The notes: generated by a model from the sequence alone, not told the origin. A stretch of 5,904 nucleotides of DNA from UBA8886 sp963578705 (GCA_963578705.1 CAUZDT010000062.1:1-5904); one strand, 5' to 3'; positions 1 through 5,836 are shown, counted from the stretch's first letter. Program-made: numbers and translations.

Positions 1-768
1 CTCTATCAGGTTCCCAATAATCGGCACCAACCGGCAGCGGACGTCGTCGTTGCCGTCACCGGTAACATCAATGTTGACCCAGGAGATGTCGCTTTCGTCA
101 AGGGAGCTGATGAGTAATATGAAAATATCCACGAAAGGGTTCCCGGGGGGGAGGGTAGCGTTAACCCAGGCTGACAGGAGTGAGGTCGAGGAGCCAAAGA
201 GTGTGGTGATCAGGTCCTTCTCCTCAACGCCCTCCTCTTCTGCGGAGATATTACCGTCCCCGTTAGCGTCGTAGGCCCAGTAGATCAGGTATGTCTGGAG
301 GAACAGCGACGCTGCCGTGCCGAGCGTGGTATCCTGCCACATCTCCTCGTTTTCAATCATTTCCCCTATAATGCGAGCTTGCTGCGGCTGCGGGTCATCC
401 ACCACCACCGGCGTGAAGCCGCGATCGCCGTAGTCCCAGCTCATCTCGACCATGTCGACCGACGCGTTCACCTCCTCGGTCGCGTTGAGTTCCGCCAGTG
501 CCTGCCGCTGGTCCTCCAGCAGTGAGAAGTTGGCAATCTTGCCATCGTGCAGCTGCCGCAGCAGCGCCAGCTCCTCACCCACCTGCACCGCCTGCTCCTG
601 CCGATGCAGTTCCAGCGTCCCGAAGAGCTCCTCCATCACCGCGGCGGAGCCGTAATCGTTCCCGCCGCCGCCGCTGGCCGGCGAGTGGGTCATTGCGCCC
701 GCCATGAGCGGCTGCAGGATAACCAGCAGGGCAGTTCCCAGCACTAGCACTCGACGACGGGGGGTCAT
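1..768 (-). CDS. Exported EF-hand protein, N-terminal 256 residues (3' end outside window)
   Basis: This frame is open from an ATG at 768 to the window edge, so the gene is cut at its 3' end and its full length is unknown. Residues 1-25 form a typical signal peptide: arginines at 4-6, a hydrophobic core at about 7-21, and an A-x-A cleavage motif at 23-25. The mature part begins with a Gly/Ser linker (30-36) and a Glu/Gln/Leu-rich, probably helical stretch (about 42-95). Residues 167-178 are a canonical 12-residue EF-hand loop (D167, N169, D171, G172, I174, E178). A second Asp-rich loop at 234-242 (D234, D238, G239, N240, D242) resembles calcium-binding repeats of secreted proteins. Three N-x-S/T sites are visible in the region from 79 to 102. 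I infer an extracytoplasmic calcium-binding protein; I do not recognise the family and assign no enzymatic role. It is divergent from ftsZ and its 3' half is less G+C-rich than the operon genes. Confidence 0.85.
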   Translation of the reverse strand, partial: MTPRRRVLVLGTALLVILQPLMAGAMTHSPASGGGGNDYGSAAVMEELFGTLELHRQEQAVQVGEELALLRQLHDGKIANFSLLEDQRQALAELNATEEVNASVDMVEMSWDYGDRGFTPVVVDDPQPQQARIIGEMIENEEMWQDTTLGTAASLFLQTYLIYWAYDANGDGNISAEEEGVEEKDLITTLFGSSTSLLSAWVNATLPPGNPFVDIFILLISSLDESDISWVNIDVTGDGNDDVRCRLVPIIGNLIE

Positions 769-790
769 GACGCTACTTGGAGAAACCTGC

Positions 791-800
791 GGTATTTATA
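791..800 (-). promoter_or_regulatory. TATA-like box for the leftward EF-hand gene
   Basis: Read on the minus strand this is TATAAATACC. The centre of the A/T core (793-800) lies about 28 nt upstream of the ATG at 768, so transcription would begin at or within a couple of bases of the start codon. No Shine-Dalgarno sequence precedes that ATG. The core also reads TATTTATA on the plus strand, so it could alternatively drive a short-leader ftsZ transcript. No purine-rich BRE is obvious. Confidence 0.6.
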
Positions 801-820
801 GGTGGCCGAAAGGCTCGAGC

Positions 821-829
821 TTTAAATAA
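821..829 (+). promoter_or_regulatory. TATA-like box for the ftsZ operon
   Basis: TTTAAATAA is centred 26 nt before the ftsZ ATG, the distance expected if transcription starts on the start codon itself (leaderless mRNA). A GGAGG at 831-835 follows, but it ends 15 nt before the ATG, too far for a normal ribosome binding site. It would lie outside a leaderless transcript. It could still serve as a distant ribosome site if transcription instead began from the 793-800 box near position 823. Confidence 0.6.
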
Positions 830-850
830 AGGAGGAAAGTCCAGCCGAAC

Positions 851-1996
851 ATGCCTGAGGATGAAAGCCCGGCAGAGGCGCCGGCGGAAGAGGAACCGCA
901 GGAGCCCGCAACCGAGGTGAAACAGGAGCGACTTGAGGCGAACAAAGGCTTCAGCGGCGAAGCCAACGAGCGCGAGCTGCAGGAGCTGGTCGCGACCCTC
1001 AGCACCAACATCCTGATTATCGGCGCTGGCGGCGCCGGCAACAACACCCTCGAGCGGCTCTACCGCGAGGGGCTCGACGGCGTCGAGATGCTGGCGCTGA
1101 ACACCGACGCACAGCACCTGCTCGCGGCGCGAGTGCCGCACCGCATGCTCATCGGCAAGCAGCTCACCAAGGGGCTCGGCGCTGGCGCCGAGCCCCGGCT
1201 GGGCGAGGGCGCCGCAGAGGAGGCTCGCGATGACCTGCTCAACGCCTGCCACGAGGCAGACATCGTCTTCCTGACCGGCGGGCTAGGCGGCGGCACCGGC
1301 ACCGGCGCGCTGCCGGTGATAGCACGATTTGCCAAGGAAAAGCAGGCGCTCACCATCGCCATCGTGACGCTGCCGTTCAGCAACGAGGGTGCCCGGCGCG
1401 CCAAGAACGCGCAGCAGGGGCTGGAGCGGCTGCGCAAGGTGGCCGACACCGTTATCGTGATTCCCAACGACAAGCTGCTGCAGGAGGACATCGCGCAGCT
1501 GCCGCTCAACGAGGCGTTCCGCAAGGCCGACGCCATCCTAGGTGGGGCGATTCGCTGCATGTCCGAAATCACCACCCTCAGCGGGCTGGTCAACATCGAT
1601 TTCGCCGACCTGCGCTCAATCATGGAGGCGGGCGGCGTGGCGATGATTGGCACCGGCGAGGCGCAGGGCACGGACCGCGCGGCCGAGGCAGTGCAGAGCG
1701 CCTTCTCGTCGCCGCTGCTGGAGGTCGACATCAGCCAGGCTTCGGGCGCGCTCATCAACGTCACCGGCGGCGATGACATGACGCTACAGGAAGCGCACGC
1801 GGTAGTGCGCGAAGTGAATGCCAAGATTAATAAGGAGGCCCGAATCATCTGGGGAGCTTCCATCGATTCTTCTCTCGAGCATTCCATTCGTGTGATGCTT
1901 GTAGTAACTGGTGTGAAATCATCCCAGATACTTGGTCCTCCAGAAGGAGTCGAAGATGAGCTGGAGGCGCGCTACGGGATAGACTTCGTGCAATGA
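851..1996 (+). CDS. ftsZ: Cell division GTPase FtsZ (archaeal FtsZ1-like)
   Basis: This is a tubulin-superfamily GTPase that polymerises at midcell to form the division ring. The 381-residue protein has a Pro/Glu-rich, probably disordered N-terminal extension (about 1-50). The nucleotide domain follows with GAGGAGNN (58-65), NTDAQ (84-88) and the tubulin signature GGGTGTG (146-152). The T7 synergy loop NIDFADL (248-254) carries the catalytic aspartates D250 and D253 that complete the GTPase site of the next subunit. The conserved C-terminal subdomain runs to about 355 and the protein ends in YGIDFVQ. Length and motif order match archaeal FtsZ. Placement directly before secE and spt5 is the arrangement known for archaeal FtsZ1, so I favour that paralogue without proof. 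The stop overlaps the secE start by 4 nt (ATGA), implying translational coupling. Codons about 335-369 are unusually A/T-rich at third positions compared with the rest of the gene. Confidence 0.97.
   Translation: MPEDESPAEAPAEEEPQEPATEVKQERLEANKGFSGEANERELQELVATLSTNILIIGAGGAGNNTLERLYREGLDGVEMLALNTDAQHLLAARVPHRMLIGKQLTKGLGAGAEPRLGEGAAEEARDDLLNACHEADIVFLTGGLGGGTGTGALPVIARFAKEKQALTIAIVTLPFSNEGARRAKNAQQGLERLRKVADTVIVIPNDKLLQEDIAQLPLNEAFRKADAILGGAIRCMSEITTLSGLVNIDFADLRSIMEAGGVAMIGTGEAQGTDRAAEAVQSAFSSPLLEVDISQASGALINVTGGDDMTLQEAHAVVREVNAKINKEARIIWGASIDSSLEHSIRVMLVVTGVKSSQILGPPEGVEDELEARYGIDFVQ
1823..1957 (+). other. Low-GC3 patch within the 3' end of ftsZ
   Basis: Over codons 335-369 (1853-1957) I count G or C at the third position in 11 of 35 codons. 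In the 40 codons from 1621 to 1740 the count is 37 of 40. The change begins gradually at about 1823 and reverts abruptly to G/C-ending codons at about 1958. The encoded protein remains normal FtsZ. Possible causes are imported sequence from a lower-GC relative or selection acting on the nucleic acid; the sequence does not decide between them. Confidence 0.6.
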
Positions 1997-2232
1997 GCTT
2001 TATCGAGCAAATCTGGAATACGCAACAGGGTCTCGAGGACCGCTTCCGACGCATTGGCCGCGGCCGGTTCGGGCGCGTGCTGAGGCTGGCGCGCAAGCCG
2101 ACCTATGACGAGTTCGTCAAGTCCTCGTGGATTGTCGGAATCGGCATCGGCATTGTCGGCCTGATTGGCTTCATAGTCTACTACATCTGGCTGAAAGTCC
2201 CCCCCATAATCAGCGACGTGCTGGGAATCTAG
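1993..2232 (+). CDS. secE: Preprotein translocase subunit SecE (Sec61 gamma)
   Basis: This is the small clamp subunit of the SecYEG channel that moves proteins through or into the cytoplasmic membrane. The 79-residue product has a basic amphipathic N-terminal region and then the family motif R-V-L-R-L-A-R-K-P-T (about 28-37). A single transmembrane helix follows at about 46-68, rich in Gly and Ile (WIVGIGIGIVGLIGFIVYYI). The length suits archaeal SecE, with an N-terminal extension of roughly 15-20 residues over the shortest members. It starts within the ftsZ stop (ATGA) and has no clear ribosome binding site, consistent with coupled translation. Its position between ftsZ and spt5 is the conserved archaeal order. 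Confidence 0.93.
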   Translation: MSFIEQIWNTQQGLEDRFRRIGRGRFGRVLRLARKPTYDEFVKSSWIVGIGIGIVGLIGFIVYYIWLKVPPIISDVLGI

Positions 2233-2240
2233 GATTAACC

Positions 2241-2780
2241 ATGGCAACCTTCGAAGACGAAACAGAGCCTGAAACGCCTTCCTCAGAGGCGAGCATCTAT
2301 ATCATGAAGACCGCCATCGGGCGTGAGCAGACCGCCAGCGAGCGGCTGGCTGACCGCGTTCGCCGCAGCGGCGCGCCGGTCTGGTCAATCCTGGCGCCCC
2401 CCAAACTGCGCGGCTTCGTGTTTGTCGAGACCGACAGCCCCGAGCTGCTGCGCGACAACCTGAAAGGGCTGACGCACGCCCGCGGCATGGTGATGGTCAA
2501 GGGCATCGGCTACGGCCGCTCCAAGCAGCCCGACTCCTTCGGCACCAGCACCTTTGAGGAGCTGAAGCCGCACCTAACCCCACCGCCGGCCGTAAGCGGC
2601 ATCGCCGAGGGCAACATCGTCGAGGTCATCGCCGGGCCGTTCAAGGGCGAGAAGGCGCGCGTCCAACGCATCGACGAGGGGAAAGAAGAAGTGACTGTCG
2701 AGCTGTTCGAGGCAATGGTCCCCATCCCGATTACCGTCCGCGGCGACCACGTACGCGTGCTCGAGAAGGAGCCGAACTGA
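2241..2780 (+). CDS. spt5: Transcription elongation factor Spt5 (NusG homologue)
   Basis: Spt5, usually with its partner Spt4, binds the clamp of archaeal RNA polymerase and promotes processive elongation and coupling to the ribosome. The 179-residue product has an acidic leader (1-17) and then an NGN domain (about 18-112) with IYIMKTAIGREQ at its start and LRGFVFVE at 57-63. A KOW domain (about 122-156) contains the diagnostic segment IVEVIAGPFKGEKARV (126-141), and the tail reads VPIPITVRGDHVRVLE. The NGN segment at about 90-105 (GYGRSKQPDSFGTSTF) looks longer than in typical archaeal members. I chose the ATG at 2241 because the family homology starts about 18 residues later. The same frame extends upstream to 2127, but only across secE in another frame. 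AGGA at 2231-2234 is a plausible weak ribosome site. The stop overlaps the rpl11 start (TGATG). Confidence 0.95.
   Translation: MATFEDETEPETPSSEASIYIMKTAIGREQTASERLADRVRRSGAPVWSILAPPKLRGFVFVETDSPELLRDNLKGLTHARGMVMVKGIGYGRSKQPDSFGTSTFEELKPHLTPPPAVSGIAEGNIVEVIAGPFKGEKARVQRIDEGKEEVTVELFEAMVPIPITVRGDHVRVLEKEPN
2763..2771 (+). promoter_or_regulatory. Ribosome binding site for rpl11 inside spt5
   Basis: GAGAAGGAG lies 8 nt before the rpl11 ATG, within the last codons of spt5. It is the clearest Shine-Dalgarno-type site in the operon and supports the start at 2780. Confidence 0.5.
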
Positions 2781-3250
2781 TGGGCGAGACCGTCGAAGCC
2801 CTCGTCGAAGCGGGCAAGGCCAACGCGGGACCGCCGCTCGGGCCGGCACTCGGCCCGAGCGGCGTCAACGTCAAGGCCGTCATCGACGAGATTAACGCTA
2901 AAACGAAAGCGATGGCGGGCATGAAAGTGCCGGTCAAGGTCACGGTTGCCGACGACAAATCATTCAGCGTCTCGGTCGGCACGCCCCCCGCGGCGTCGCT
3001 GGTCAAGCAAGTTCTGGGCCTCGCCAAGGGGTCGGGCGAAGCGGGAACCGTCGTCGCGGCCGACATGACTCTCGAGCAGGCGATGACCGTTGCCAAGCAG
3101 AAGGAACCTGCCCTTACGGGTGGTGACCTGAAGGCGATGACCTCCGAAATCCTCGGCGTCGCCAAGTCGATGGGGCTGACCTGTGAAGGGCAGGACCCCA
3201 AGGCGTTCCAGGCCAAGCTACGCGCCGGCGACTACGACGACCGGTTCTGA
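2780..3250 (+). CDS. rpl11: 50S ribosomal protein L11 (uL11)
   Basis: L11 binds 23S rRNA at the GTPase-associated centre and forms the base of the stalk that recruits translation factors. The 156-residue product begins at the conserved N-terminal domain with the hallmark GPPLGPALGPSGVNVK (17-32), then the linker and the M-x-V-P-V-K-V strand (48-54). The RNA-binding C-terminal domain includes G-T-P-P-A (67-71), then a Thr/Leu-rich helix and the terminal segment with E-I-L-G-V-A-K-S-M-G (123-132). The length is usual for archaeal L11. The start shares one base with the spt5 stop. The neighbours usual in archaea (L1, L10, L12) do not follow; a carbamate kinase gene starts on the next base after the stop. 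Confidence 0.96.
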   Translation: MGETVEALVEAGKANAGPPLGPALGPSGVNVKAVIDEINAKTKAMAGMKVPVKVTVADDKSFSVSVGTPPAASLVKQVLGLAKGSGEAGTVVAADMTLEQAMTVAKQKEPALTGGDLKAMTSEILGVAKSMGLTCEGQDPKAFQAKLRAGDYDDRF

Positions 3251-4159
3251 ATGCGCGCCGTGCTGGCGCTGGGTGGTAACGCCCTCCAGCAGTCCGGCGA
3301 CGACGGCAGTGTCGAAGGCGAACTGCGGCGCGCGCACGCTTCGCTGGCTCCGCTGGCGAAATTGCTGGCGGGCCGCGACCGGCTGCTGCTGACGCACGGC
3401 AACGGCCCTCAGGTGGGGCACGCACTGCTGCGCGCCGAAGCGGGGCGCCCTGAAACACCTGAGCGTCCGCTCGACCACCTTGTTTCCGACACGCAGGGCG
3501 GGCTCGGTTACCTGCTCGAGCGCACGGTGCGCGAAATCATCGCTGGCGCGGGCGGCAGCCGCAGCGTCGTGACCATGCTGGCGCAGGTCGAAGTCGCGCC
3601 CGAACTGGGCGAGCCGCGCAAGCCGGTCGGCCCATGGTATCCGGCGAAATGCCGCGCCGAGCTGGAAGCGCGCGGCTGGGCGCTGGCCAAAGATGAGCGG
3701 GGGGTGCGCCGGCTGGTCGTTTCGCCCGCGCCGCTGCGGGTGCTCGAACTGGATATCATCCACTCGCTGTTCGAGAACCGGATGCTCTGCATCACCGCCG
3801 GGGGCGGCGGGACACCAGTGGTCCGCGACGGTAACCGCTGGCGCGGCGTCGAGGGCGTGATTGACAAGGATTCGGTGGCAGGGATGCTGGCGCAGCAGCT
3901 GAACGCGACGCACCTGATTATCGCCACCGACGTCGAGCACGCCTGGGTCGGCCCCGACCGGCGGCCGCTGGGCGAAGTGGGCGTCGCTGAGCTGCGCAGC
4001 CACTACGACGCGGGCGAATTCCCGGCCGGCTCGATGGGGCCCAAGGTACGTGCCGCGCTCGACTTTGTCGAGCGCGGCGGCGAAATGGCTATCATTACCG
4101 CGACCGGGGACGTGATGGCTGCGCTCGCGGGCGAAGCAGGAACGCGGGTCGTCGCCTAG
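3251..4159 (+). CDS. arcC: Carbamate kinase
   Basis: Carbamate kinase interconverts ATP plus carbamate with ADP plus carbamoyl phosphate, either to make ATP from carbamoyl phosphate or, in some archaea, to supply carbamoyl phosphate. The 302-residue protein belongs to the amino-acid kinase fold. Visible motifs are LGGNAL (7-12), THGNGPQVG (48-56), the family K-P-V-G-P-W-Y segment (124-130), VSPAP (157-161), AGGGGTPV (183-190), VIDKD (203-207) and GSMGPKV (260-266). Together these are specific to carbamate kinases rather than acetylglutamate or uridylate kinases. Length is normal and no key motif is missing. The ATG immediately follows the rpl11 stop with no gap and no evident ribosome site, so it is probably translated by re-initiation as the last gene of the operon. 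It ends tail to tail with pyrI. No arginine deiminase or ornithine transcarbamoylase gene is nearby, so the neighbours point to anabolic use; that is inference. Confidence 0.93.
   Translation: MRAVLALGGNALQQSGDDGSVEGELRRAHASLAPLAKLLAGRDRLLLTHGNGPQVGHALLRAEAGRPETPERPLDHLVSDTQGGLGYLLERTVREIIAGAGGSRSVVTMLAQVEVAPELGEPRKPVGPWYPAKCRAELEARGWALAKDERGVRRLVVSPAPLRVLELDIIHSLFENRMLCITAGGGGTPVVRDGNRWRGVEGVIDKDSVAGMLAQQLNATHLIIATDVEHAWVGPDRRPLGEVGVAELRSHYDAGEFPAGSMGPKVRAALDFVERGGEMAIITATGDVMAALAGEAGTRVVA
4156..4159. other. Shared CTAG: overlapping stop codons of arcC and pyrI
   Basis: The palindrome CTAG contains TAG on both strands. Positions 4157-4159 end arcC on the plus strand and 4158-4156 end pyrI on the minus strand. 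The two operons therefore converge with a 4-bp coding overlap and no intergenic space, and I see no T-run or hairpin terminator on either side. Confidence 0.9.
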
Positions 4160-4614
4160 AGGAACTGCAACTCTTCCCCGGCGACCAGTCGCGCACAGTA
4201 AGCGCACGCCAGCTGGAGCGGCTCGCGGCTGCGCAGCAGCAGTCGGCTGGTGGCGCCGCGCTCGTTGTTGGAGATGCAGTTGGTATTGGGGCAGCGCGCG
4301 ACGCCCGCCACCTCTTCGGGAATTTCGACCGCCGTCTTCTCGGCAACCGAGTAGTTGCGAATGATATTGACATGGGCGCCGGGCGAGAGCAACGCGATGC
4401 GCTCGGTCTCGCTCTCGGTCAGTTCGCGGTCCTCAATCTTGATTATGTCCTTGCGCCCCTGCTTGGAGCTGGGGACGTTAATCAGCAGGCTGACCGTGTT
4501 GCCGGTGCCCGCCACGTCCAGGATGTCGAGAATCTTGAGCCCGGTGCCAGCGTACAGGTGGTCAATCACGGTGCCGTTACGAATCGGTTGCACCTTCAGC
4601 AGGTTGTCCGGCAT
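4156..4614 (-). CDS. pyrI: Aspartate transcarbamoylase regulatory chain
   Basis: PyrI dimers bind nucleotide effectors and, through a zinc domain, join catalytic PyrB trimers into the allosteric holoenzyme. The 152-residue protein matches the family length. The N-terminal effector domain (about 1-98) begins L-L-K-V-Q-P-I-R-N-G-T-V-I-D-H and carries L-I-N-V-P-S-S-K-Q-G-R-K-D-I-I-K-I (44-60), where nucleotide-contacting lysines lie in known homologues. The C-terminal domain has the four zinc ligands as C108-x4-C113 and C137-x2-C140, with the typical CPNTNCISN (108-116). The ATG at 4614 overlaps the pyrB stop by one base (TGATG), so pyrB and pyrI are almost certainly cotranscribed and coupled. 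A complete set of zinc ligands suggests an intact regulated enzyme. Confidence 0.96.
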   Translation of the reverse strand: MPDNLLKVQPIRNGTVIDHLYAGTGLKILDILDVAGTGNTVSLLINVPSSKQGRKDIIKIEDRELTESETERIALLSPGAHVNIIRNYSVAEKTAVEIPEEVAGVARCPNTNCISNNERGATSRLLLRSREPLQLACAYCARLVAGEELQFL

Positions 4615-5519
4615 CAGTCGCCCCCGAGCAGCATTTCCAGCAGCGCCATCCGCACCGGGACGCCGTTGAACGCCTGCCGGAAGTAGGCGGCGTGGTCGGT
4701 CTCATCGACGTCGGTTGCAATCTCGCCGACGCGCGGCAGCGGATGCAGCACCCGCAGCTCCGGTTTCGCGTCGCGCAGCGTCTCAGCCGAGATAGTGTAG
4801 GCGCCAGCGACGCGGACGTAGTCCTCTGGGTCGGGGAAGCGCTCCTTCTGGATGCGGGTGACGTAGAGCAGGTCCAACTCCGGCAGCACCCCGTCGAGCG
4901 CCGTGTGCGCGCTCCAGCCGTCAGGCAGCCCCGCGGTCACGCGGCGCGGCATCGCCAAGCTTTCGGGAGCGATGAAGTGCATCGTGGTATCGTAGCGCGC
5001 CAGCGCCGCCGCGAGCGAGTGGACCGTGCGGCCGTAGCGCAAGTCCCCCAGCAGGCCGACCGTCAGCCCCTCCAGCTTGCCCAGCACCTCACGTATCGTG
5101 AAGAGGTCGAGCAGCGTCTGCGTCGGGTGTTGACCGGCACCGTCACCGCCGTTGATGACCGGGACATCGGATATTTCGGCTGCCAGCCGCGCCGAGCCTT
5201 CCTGCGGGTGGCGCAGGACGATGACGTCAGCGTAGCCGGCGACCATCCGCACCGCGTCAGCCAGCGTCTCGCCTTTCAGGTGCGAAGTCGTCCGGGAGTC
5301 GGCGAAGCCGATGACATTGCCGCCCAGCCGGTGCATCGCGGTCTCGAAGGAGAGCCTCGTGCGGGTCGACGGTTCGAAAAAGCAGGTGGCGAGGAGTTTT
5401 CCGACGAGCGCGTCGCTGCGCTCTTCGCCGCGTGCTACCGGCAGCAGCTCGCGCGCGCGGTCGAGGATGGACGCGATTTCGTCATCGGCGAGGTCCTGTA
5501 TGGTGACGACGTGGTCCAC
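4614..5519 (-). CDS. pyrB: Aspartate transcarbamoylase catalytic chain
   Basis: PyrB condenses carbamoyl phosphate with L-aspartate to N-carbamoyl-aspartate, the first committed step of pyrimidine synthesis. The 301-residue protein is of normal length. The carbamoyl-phosphate site is seen in FEPSTRTRLSFE (48-59), with S51, T52, R53 and T54, and S79/K82 on the mobile loop from the adjacent chain (SHLKGET, 79-85). R103, H131 (HPTQTLLD, 131-138) and Q134 follow. The aspartate domain has R164, R222 and Q224, and the closing loop HPLPRVGEI (259-267). The start is a GTG at 5519-5517: it fits the family N-terminus (V-V-T-I-Q-D-L), and an in-frame TAA at 5546-5544 rules out an upstream start other than this one. 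No Shine-Dalgarno site is visible, but an A/T-rich box lies 26 nt upstream. It overlaps pyrI at its end. Confidence 0.96.
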   Translation of the reverse strand: MDHVVTIQDLADDEIASILDRARELLPVARGEERSDALVGKLLATCFFEPSTRTRLSFETAMHRLGGNVIGFADSRTTSHLKGETLADAVRMVAGYADVIVLRHPQEGSARLAAEISDVPVINGGDGAGQHPTQTLLDLFTIREVLGKLEGLTVGLLGDLRYGRTVHSLAAALARYDTTMHFIAPESLAMPRRVTAGLPDGWSAHTALDGVLPELDLLYVTRIQKERFPDPEDYVRVAGAYTISAETLRDAKPELRVLHPLPRVGEIATDVDETDHAAYFRQAFNGVPVRMALLEMLLGGD

Positions 5520-5540
5520 GGCGGGCGCAGGGAGAGGGGT

Positions 5541-5549
5541 CTTTTAGAG
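5541..5549 (-). promoter_or_regulatory. TATA-like box for pyrBI
   Basis: Minus-strand CTCTAAAAG is centred 26 nt upstream of the pyrB GTG and overlaps the panD stop codon. It is the only A/T-rich stretch in a G+C-rich surrounding, and the spacing equals that at the other starts in this window. It would give pyrBI its own leaderless transcript, independent of the damaged panD upstream. Confidence 0.45.
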
Positions 5550-5788
5550 TTGACTCGCCGCGCCACGGCGGGTTTCGACGACACGATTCCCGTCGCCAAA
5601 GATGACGATGCGCGGCCGCCCTCCTTCGCTGCGTCAGCCGTCATCCCGGCGAAAGCGGCGACGATGACGCGGTCACCCGGCTCGGCCATGTGCGCGGCGG
5701 CGACGAGACCGATGGAGCCTTCGTATTCCAGCTCGGCGGCGCTGACGCACAGGTTGTATAGCTTCAATTTCAACAGAGTTAGCTGCAT
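5544..5788 (-). pseudogene. panD: Degraded aspartate 1-decarboxylase (bacterial-type PanD)
   Basis: PanD makes beta-alanine from aspartate for pantothenate/CoA, using a pyruvoyl group formed by self-cleavage at Gly24-Ser25. Residues 1-26 align without gaps to E. coli PanD, with K9, Y22, G24 and S25 in place (ELEYEGSI at 19-26). The next residues, LVAAAH (28-33), match the region after E. coli N72-G73, so about 44 residues are missing in frame, including those corresponding to R54, T57, Y58 and N72. AEPGDRVIVAAFAGM (35-49) then fits the C-terminal part. At the GGG of 5621-5619 the frame breaks. One more G would restore K-E-G-R-P-R-I-V-I-F-G-D-G-N-R-V-V-E and a TAA at 5546-5544, as in intact PanD. 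As read, the original frame runs on into pyrB to 5435 as unrelated sequence. The product should be inactive. The frameshift could be a sequencing error; the deletion is harder to explain that way. Confidence 0.75.
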
Positions 5789-5810
5789 GTGCGCTCCCCC
5801 GCCCTCGCGC

Positions 5811-5819
5811 GCTTAAAGC
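5811..5819 (-). promoter_or_regulatory. TATA-like box for panD
   Basis: Minus-strand GCTTTAAGC is centred 27 nt upstream of the panD ATG at 5788. It is preceded by GTGCAAATC, which could act as a BRE. No Shine-Dalgarno site is seen, so a leaderless transcript is likely. The promoter appears intact although the gene is damaged. Confidence 0.5.
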
Positions 5820-5836
5820 GATTTGCACGCGCAACG

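Noticed and set aside
831..835. GGAGG as the ribosome binding site for ftsZ
   Set aside because: It ends 15 nt before the ATG, beyond normal spacing, and would lie upstream of a leaderless transcript from the 821-829 box; kept only as an alternative.
1060..1887. Minus-strand open frame of 275 codons
   Set aside because: It is the antisense shadow of ftsZ, Ser/Ala/Pro-rich, with no promoter or family signal.
2127..2240. Upstream extension of Spt5 by 38 residues
   Set aside because: The extra segment only overlaps secE in another frame and encodes His/Arg-rich sequence; the ATG at 2241 gives a normal Spt5 N-terminus.
3218..4207. Minus-strand open frame of 329 codons
   Set aside because: It is antisense to the whole carbamate kinase gene, which has all its family motifs; the reverse translation is Arg/His/Ala-rich without recognisable domains.
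5435..5543. Extension of the panD reading frame past 5544 to give a 117-residue protein overlapping pyrB
   Set aside because: After the frameshift the residues are Ser/Pro/Arg-rich and unlike PanD, whereas the other frame gives a clear PanD C-terminus and stop at 5544; the extension is out-of-frame pyrB sequence.
4692..5816. Long plus-strand open frame of 374 codons
   Set aside because: It lies antisense to pyrB and the panD remnant, shows an Arg/Gln/Val-rich composition with no family motif, and is the kind of open frame expected opposite high-GC3 coding sequence.
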